From contig NZ_WLYK01000017.1 of NCBI RefSeq assembly GCF_009707545.1, forward strand, positions 1-64,000: a DNA stretch of 64,000 bases, written 5' to 3'. The notes below the pieces were generated by a model. That model was not told where the DNA came from. It worked only from the letters and a program-made list of their open reading frames with translations, and ran no database searches. Source of the DNA: Nakamurella alba. Its GTDB lineage: Bacteria; Actinomycetota; Actinomycetes; Mycobacteriales; Nakamurellaceae. Shown here piece after piece: positions 60,305-64,000 of this stretch; within the stretch, counting starts at the first letter, position 1; each line of letters opens with the position of its first letter. Position numbers and translations under genes: made by a program.

Positions 60305-61360
60305 GTGCAGGCGCTGCGACTGCGGACTGCGGGCCTTGACCCGGAACTGGAGGAGGTCCCGACCCCCGTCCCGGTCGGCCGTGAGGTGCTGGTCCGGGTA
60401 CGGGCCGCCGGGCTGTGCCACTCGGACCTGCATGTGGTGGAGTCGCCGGTGGGCGGCATGGCCACCGCGCTGCCGTTCACCCTGGGACACGAGATCGCCG
60501 GTGAGGTCGCCGCTCTCGCCGACGACGTGGCCGGCACCATGCCGATCGGGACCGCTGTTGCGGTGTACGGACCGTGGGGCTGCGGCGACTGCAGCCGCTG
60601 CCGGGTGGGTCGGGACAACCTCTGCGACCGGCGGGCGTCGCTCACCTTCTTCGGCGCCGGGCTGGGCCGCGACGGCGGGATGGCCGAGTACGTGCTGGTC
60701 CCCCGACCGGAACTGCTGGTGCCGCTGGACGGGGTGGACCCGCTGGACGCGGCGCCACTGACCGACGCCGGGCTCACCTCCTACGCCGCCCTCCGCCCGC
60801 TGCTGCCGGATCTCACCGGTGCCGATGCGTCGGTCCTGGTGCTGGGTGTCGGTGGCCTGGGACACATGGCCGTGCAACTGCTCTCGGCCCTGACGACGGC
60901 CACCGTCGTCGCGGTGGACACCAAGCCGGCCGCCCTCGAGCTGGCCGGTGACCTGGGTGCGATCCCGGTGGCGTCCGGTCCCGACGCCGGCGACCGGATC
61001 CGCGAGCAATTGCCGGCCGGGGCGGCCGGGGTGGACGCGGTGCTGGACTTCGTCGGCGCCCCGGAGACGGTCGCCCTGGGCTCGTCGCTGCTCCGTCCCG
61101 GCGCCACCTACGTGCTCGTCGGGACCGCCGGCGGCGCGATCGACGTCCGCAAGAACGCGGGACTGCCTGCGGGAGTCAAGTTCTCCGTCCCGTACTGGGG
61201 CGGTCGAGAGGAGCTGGCGGAACTGCTGGCACTGGCCGCGCAGGGCCGCATCCACGTGCACCGGCAGGTCTACCCGCTGTCCGACGCCGCCCGCGCCCTG
61301 GCGGATCTGCGGGCCGGGCGGATCAGCGGCCGCGCGGTCCTCGTCCCCTCCCCCTCCTGA
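60305..61360 (+). CDS. Zinc-dependent alcohol dehydrogenase (MDR family)
   Basis: A 351-residue medium-chain dehydrogenase. Catalytic zinc ligands are in GLCHSDLH (Cys and Asp) and LGHEIAGEV (His and Glu). The structural zinc loop is GCGDCSRCRVGRDNLC, and the cofactor motif is VLGVGGLGHMAVQLL. It oxidises an alcohol with NAD(P). GTG starts 1 bp after the hydroxyacyl-CoA dehydrogenase stop, so both form one operon, perhaps converting an alcohol precursor for ligation to CoA. A 132-nt hairpin (copy B) begins inside its stop codon. Confidence 0.91.
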   Translation: MQALRLRTAGLDPELEEVPTPVPVGREVLVRVRAAGLCHSDLHVVESPVGGMATALPFTLGHEIAGEVAALADDVAGTMPIGTAVAVYGPWGCGDCSRCRVGRDNLCDRRASLTFFGAGLGRDGGMAEYVLVPRPELLVPLDGVDPLDAAPLTDAGLTSYAALRPLLPDLTGADASVLVLGVGGLGHMAVQLLSALTTATVVAVDTKPAALELAGDLGAIPVASGPDAGDRIREQLPAGAAGVDAVLDFVGAPETVALGSSLLRPGATYVLVGTAGGAIDVRKNAGLPAGVKFSVPYWGGREELAELLALAAQGRIHVHRQVYPLSDAARALADLRAGRISGRAVLVPSPS

Positions 61361-61490
61361 CACCCCACCCCCCGCCGCGAGGATCTTCTTCTCCTGCGCG
61401 TACGAAGATGGCGACACCTGCATCACAGGTACCATTTCCGCCATCTTCGTACGCGCCGAGGAAGTTGATCCTCGCGGGGGGCGGGGTGTC
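61359..61490. repeat. Dispersed giant hairpin element, copy B
   Basis: Outer GACACCCC/GGGGTGTC and CCGCGAGGATC (61375-61385)/GATCCTCGCGG (61467-61477), inner GCGCGTACGAAGATGGCG (61396-61413) pairing perfectly over 18 bp with 61439-61456, and apical ACCTG/CAGGT. Arms and TTCTTC/GGAAGTT internal loop match copy A at 22503-22613. It spans the convergent gap and likely terminates both genes. Confidence 0.87.
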
Positions 61491-61500
61491 GGGCGGTGGG

Positions 61501-62196
61501 TCAGGGGGCGGCGGCCACCAGGATCGCCGCCAGCTCCGCCGGCCTGGAGATCATTGCCATGTGACCGGCGTCGATGTCCTTGACCGTGGCGTGGCTGCGC
61601 TCGATGCCCAGCTGCTGCAGGTCCAGCGGCACGCAGTGGTCCTGCAGGGTCCGGACCCAGGTGGTGGGCACGCCCCGCTCGTAGCCGGACAGGTCGACCT
61701 TCTCGCTGAGCAGCGCGGCCGAGTCGTCGACCAGGCGGTCCAGCGCCCAGGTGCTCTGCTCCTCGTCGAGATCGTTGCACAGCATGGGGATCGCACCCTC
61801 GCGGGTGATGCTGTACAGACCGCCGATCAGCGACTCCTCCACCGGTCCGCGGATCTCCGGTGCCAGCTGGTCGAGCATCCGCAGGCCGTGCGGCGGGACC
61901 GCCGCGCCGACCAGGACCACCGCCGAGATGCGGTCCGGGATCAGGTTCAGCACCCGTGGCACCGTGACCCCGGCGAAGGAGTGGCCGACCAGCACGATGT
62001 CGGTGAGATCACGGGCCAGCACGTCGTCGACCACCGCCTGCGCGCAGTCGTCCAGGGTGGTGGTGCGCAGGTCCTTCTCCGCCCGGGTGCCGCGGCCGGG
62101 CAGGTCGATCGCGAGCACCTCCCCGGGCAGGGACGGGACCAGCAGGTCCCAGCAGTTCGCGCCGTAGCCGGCGCCGTGCACGAGAACGAAGCTCAT
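61501..62196 (-). CDS. Alpha/beta hydrolase
   Basis: A 231-residue alpha/beta hydrolase of the AB_hydrolase/EstA-like type: FVLVHGAGYGANCWDLL (oxyanion HG), LAIDLPGRG, nucleophile elbow LVGHSFAGV (Ser about 73), acid in the VRTLQDHCVP strand and His in IDAGHMAM. It hydrolyses an ester or similar bond in the cytosol. Start at ATG 62196 gives an N-terminus typical of the family. It ends 10 bp from the giant hairpin and follows the substrate-binding lipoprotein gene by 26 nt. Confidence 0.87.
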   Translation of the reverse strand: MSFVLVHGAGYGANCWDLLVPSLPGEVLAIDLPGRGTRAEKDLRTTTLDDCAQAVVDDVLARDLTDIVLVGHSFAGVTVPRVLNLIPDRISAVVLVGAAVPPHGLRMLDQLAPEIRGPVEESLIGGLYSITREGAIPMLCNDLDEEQSTWALDRLVDDSAALLSEKVDLSGYERGVPTTWVRTLQDHCVPLDLQQLGIERSHATVKDIDAGHMAMISRPAELAAILVAAAP

Positions 62197-62222
62197 CGTG
62201 GCGTTCCTCTCCAGCGGCCCGG

Positions 62223-63422
62223 TCAGCCCGCCGCGACCAGCGGCGGCGGGGTGAAGAAGCCGCCCTCGGACACCCAGGCGCCGTCCTTGACCGTCACCCG
62301 CTGCACGTCCCGGGTACCCAGGTGCTGGTCCGCGCTGAACGAGAGCACCGGCCCCACACCGTTGTCGACCGAGCTGGCAGCGGTGAAGGCGGCCTTGAGC
62401 GAGTCCGCCGTGATGTCACCCTGCACCGTCTTCGCCACCTGGGCGAAGGACTTCGCAGCTGCCCACCCCCACATCGCGATGAAGTCCGGGGTCTGGTCCG
62501 GGTAGTACTTCTTCATCGCGTCCAGGAACTCCTTGGTGGCCGGATCGCTCTCCACCGGGGCCTTGGTCAGCGACACCGAATGGAAGCCCTCGGCGGCGGT
62601 GCCGGCCAGGGAGAGCAGCGCGGCAGAGGCGTCCGGCGCGTAGCCGTAGGTCGGCTTCGACACCCCCTGCAGTTCCGCCTCCTTCAGGTAGGCGGCGGCC
62701 TCCGGGGCCGCGAGGATGGTGACGACCGCGTCGGCGCCGGAGGACTTCACCTGGCTGACCACCGGGGCGAAGTCGGTGGTCCCGAACTTCGCCGGCAGCA
62801 GCTCGGTGGTGACCGAGTCGTCGACGGTCTTCGCCGCCGGGCCGACCTGGGACGCCACGCTGACGAAGGCGGCCGGGTCGCTGTGCACGACCACGATCTT
62901 CTTCGCGCCCTCCTCGGCGGCCCAGGCGCCGACGGCGGCGCCCTGGTCCTCGTACCCGGTCATGAACCCGAAGAGGCCGTCGCGCGGCGGCTCGTACCAG
63001 GACGACAGCCCACCGAGCGGCATCAGGTAGGGCACCTTGGACTGCTCGATGACGAACGGGAAGGTCGCCTCGCCCTGCGCCGTGCCGTTGGCTCCCACGA
63101 TCGCCACCACGTCGTCGCCGCCGATGAGATCACGGGCGATCTGCACGGTCTGCTGGGCGTCGTAGGCGTTGTCCTTGACGATGAACTCGACCTGCTTGCC
63201 GTTGATGCCGCCCTGCTCGTTGAGCATCTTGAAGTAGGCGTCGGCACCGTCCCGCTGCGGGACGCCGGACGCCGCCACCGCGCCGGTGAGCGGGTACCAG
63301 GCCCCGATCTTGATGGTGTCGCCGGAGGATCCCGATCCGGAGTCGGAGCTGCCGCAACCGGCGGCGAGCAGCGCGGTGACCAGCACCGTGCCCAGGACTG
63401 CGGCGGAACGCCGTGTTCGCAT
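62223..63422 (-). CDS. Branched-chain-type ABC transporter substrate-binding lipoprotein
   Basis: A 399-residue LivJ/Peripla_BP_6 protein. The lipobox is LLAAGC with the lipidated Cys at about 23, followed by a Ser/Gly linker. The two-lobed binding fold shows IKIGAWYPLTGAVAASGVPQ, AIVGANGTAQGEATFPFVIE and KFGTTDFAPVVSQVKSSGAD. The ligand may be an amino acid, amide, aromatic acid or other carboxylate; with the degradation island adjacent, uptake of its growth substrate is plausible. No permease or ATPase genes are in the window. AAAGG precedes ATG. Confidence 0.9.
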   Translation of the reverse strand: MRTRRSAAVLGTVLVTALLAAGCGSSDSGSGSSGDTIKIGAWYPLTGAVAASGVPQRDGADAYFKMLNEQGGINGKQVEFIVKDNAYDAQQTVQIARDLIGGDDVVAIVGANGTAQGEATFPFVIEQSKVPYLMPLGGLSSWYEPPRDGLFGFMTGYEDQGAAVGAWAAEEGAKKIVVVHSDPAAFVSVASQVGPAAKTVDDSVTTELLPAKFGTTDFAPVVSQVKSSGADAVVTILAAPEAAAYLKEAELQGVSKPTYGYAPDASAALLSLAGTAAEGFHSVSLTKAPVESDPATKEFLDAMKKYYPDQTPDFIAMWGWAAAKSFAQVAKTVQGDITADSLKAAFTAASSVDNGVGPVLSFSADQHLGTRDVQRVTVKDGAWVSEGGFFTPPPLVAAG

Positions 63423-63935
63423 CGTTGTCGTGCCTTTCTGACGGAGCCGGACCTCGACGTCCGGCCTGCTGATTGACGCACGTACTGCCGTCCCGGCGAC
63501 CGGTTCCCGCGCACCCGGGCCCGGGAACCGACTCCCACGGCCGACGGGTCACGCCGGGTGGACGGATCTCCGCGCCCTCCGGGGAACAACGGGCGACCGG
63601 CGGTCGCACCGGGGCGAACCCACCGGGGTTGTCGACGCCACGGCGCGGATCCCTAGTTGAGTTCGGTTCGGGTATTGAACACCCCGGAACGGTCCTGCGA
63701 CAAGGGGTTCGACGAACGGGATCGATCGGACATCCGGCGCGTGCCCGCCATCGGCGGCGGACCGCCTGCCGGACAGCGACTCTCGACCGGACGCCGGCGA
63801 TGCAGGCCGATCCGGACGCCGGCCCGGCGGCCGGGCCGTGTCCCGCGCCGGACCACCACCGACACCACCCCCGGACACGGCCGGCCCGCGTGGCCGCCCG
63901 CTGTCGGACGACGGGTCTCCCCGGGTGACGGGGCC
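63423..63935. other. Intergenic region with no supported gene
   Basis: About 510 bp upstream of the lipoprotein gene. Open frames in this stretch are Arg/Pro/Ala-rich composition artefacts. I see only scattered GC-rich inverted repeats and a reiterated GGACGCCGGC (near 63790 and 63816). The right end carries a rightward promoter. Confidence 0.5.
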
Positions 63936-63964
63936 TTGTGCTCCGCGGCACACCTCACTACTGT
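63936..63964 (+). promoter_or_regulatory. Promoter for a gene beyond the window
   Basis: TTGTGC (63936-63941), 17-bp spacer, TACTGT (63959-63964) on the plus strand. Site E follows directly, so the next rightward gene is a predicted regulon member. Confidence 0.6.
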
Positions 63965-63981
63965 CGAACTGAGTTCAGGTC
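63964..63981. promoter_or_regulatory. Shared operator, site E
   Basis: TCGAACTGAGTTCAGGTC with core palindrome GAAC-TGA-GTTC. It overlaps the last base of the -10 and the predicted start. It differs from the TetR-gene copy (site F) at two positions. Confidence 0.7.
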
Positions 63982-64000
63982 AGCAGCGGAGCGACCGCGC

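Noticed and set aside
63473..63928. Open frames in the last intergenic region
   Set aside because: Arg/Pro/Ala-rich on several frames at once with no start signals or family resemblance.

Overview
The window is about 64 kb of very GC-rich DNA (by eye around 70% G+C) with GTG starts, ATGA/GTGA start-stop overlaps and probable leaderless genes. Gene content points to an actinobacterium of the Nakamurella/Frankia/mycobacterial kind: a RamB-type regulator beside isocitrate lyase, an XPB helicase with its Helicase_C_3 companion near moaC-mog-moaE (an arrangement I recall around Rv0861c-Rv0866 of M. tuberculosis), a DUF3516 helicase, an Ig-like/YkuD L,D-transpeptidase, and a large acyl-CoA catabolic cluster. 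I could not run searches, so family names rest on motifs I can read. No tRNA, rRNA, CRISPR array or insertion sequence was recognised.

Layout. 1-1.4 kb: end of an amino-acid-oxidase-type flavoprotein and an AhpD-like protein. 1.4-5 kb: a three-gene signalling cassette (receiver + thioredoxin-reductase-like fusion, cyclic-nucleotide-domain histidine kinase, UBP zinc finger). 5.1-7.4 kb: a TetR repressor and an SDR enzyme linked by matching palindromic operators. 7.4-11.8 kb: GNAT enzyme, then NAD-malic enzyme-moaC-mog-moaE in one operon, a MocA-like nucleotidyltransferase and a 60-residue protein. 11.9-22.5 kb: Helicase_C_3/WYL protein, L,D-transpeptidase, membrane SBP-VWA protein, DUF3516 helicase and FGGY sugar kinase. 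22.6-27.3 kb: glyoxylate shunt (aceB, aceA) divergent from ramB. 27.4-30.2 kb: LppU-like membrane protein and XPB helicase.

30.1-33.8 kb: a tightly overlapped catabolic operon (flavoprotein, SDR, TIM-barrel isomerase/dehydratase, VOC protein). 33.9-40.2 kb: three membrane proteins and a MoxR/chelatase-like ATPase with its VWA partner. 40.3-61.4 kb: a lipid, steroid or terpenoid-type acyl-CoA degradation island with one CoA ligase, three acyl-CoA dehydrogenases, two hydratases, SDRs, a hydroxyacyl-CoA dehydrogenase, two thiolases (one with a DUF35 partner), NTF2-like and EthD proteins, a LvaA/ACAD10-like kinase next to an acyl-CoA dehydrogenase, two metallo-beta-lactamase-fold hydrolases, an exporter and a TetR regulator. 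61.5-64 kb: alpha/beta hydrolase, branched-chain-type substrate-binding lipoprotein, and a promoter for a gene beyond the window.

The most notable signals: (i) a recurrent operator, T(C/T/G)GAACTGA(A/G)TTC-like, at six promoters between 33.8 and 64 kb. It lies between -35 and -10 or just after -10 and includes the promoter of the TetR gene at 44.9 kb, so it defines a likely regulon. (ii) The receiver/thioredoxin-reductase fusion has lost its redox CxxC yet sits in an operon with its own kinase and a UBP zinc finger. (iii) Two copies, 39 kb apart, of a 110-130-nt hairpin element have conserved stems and diverged loops.
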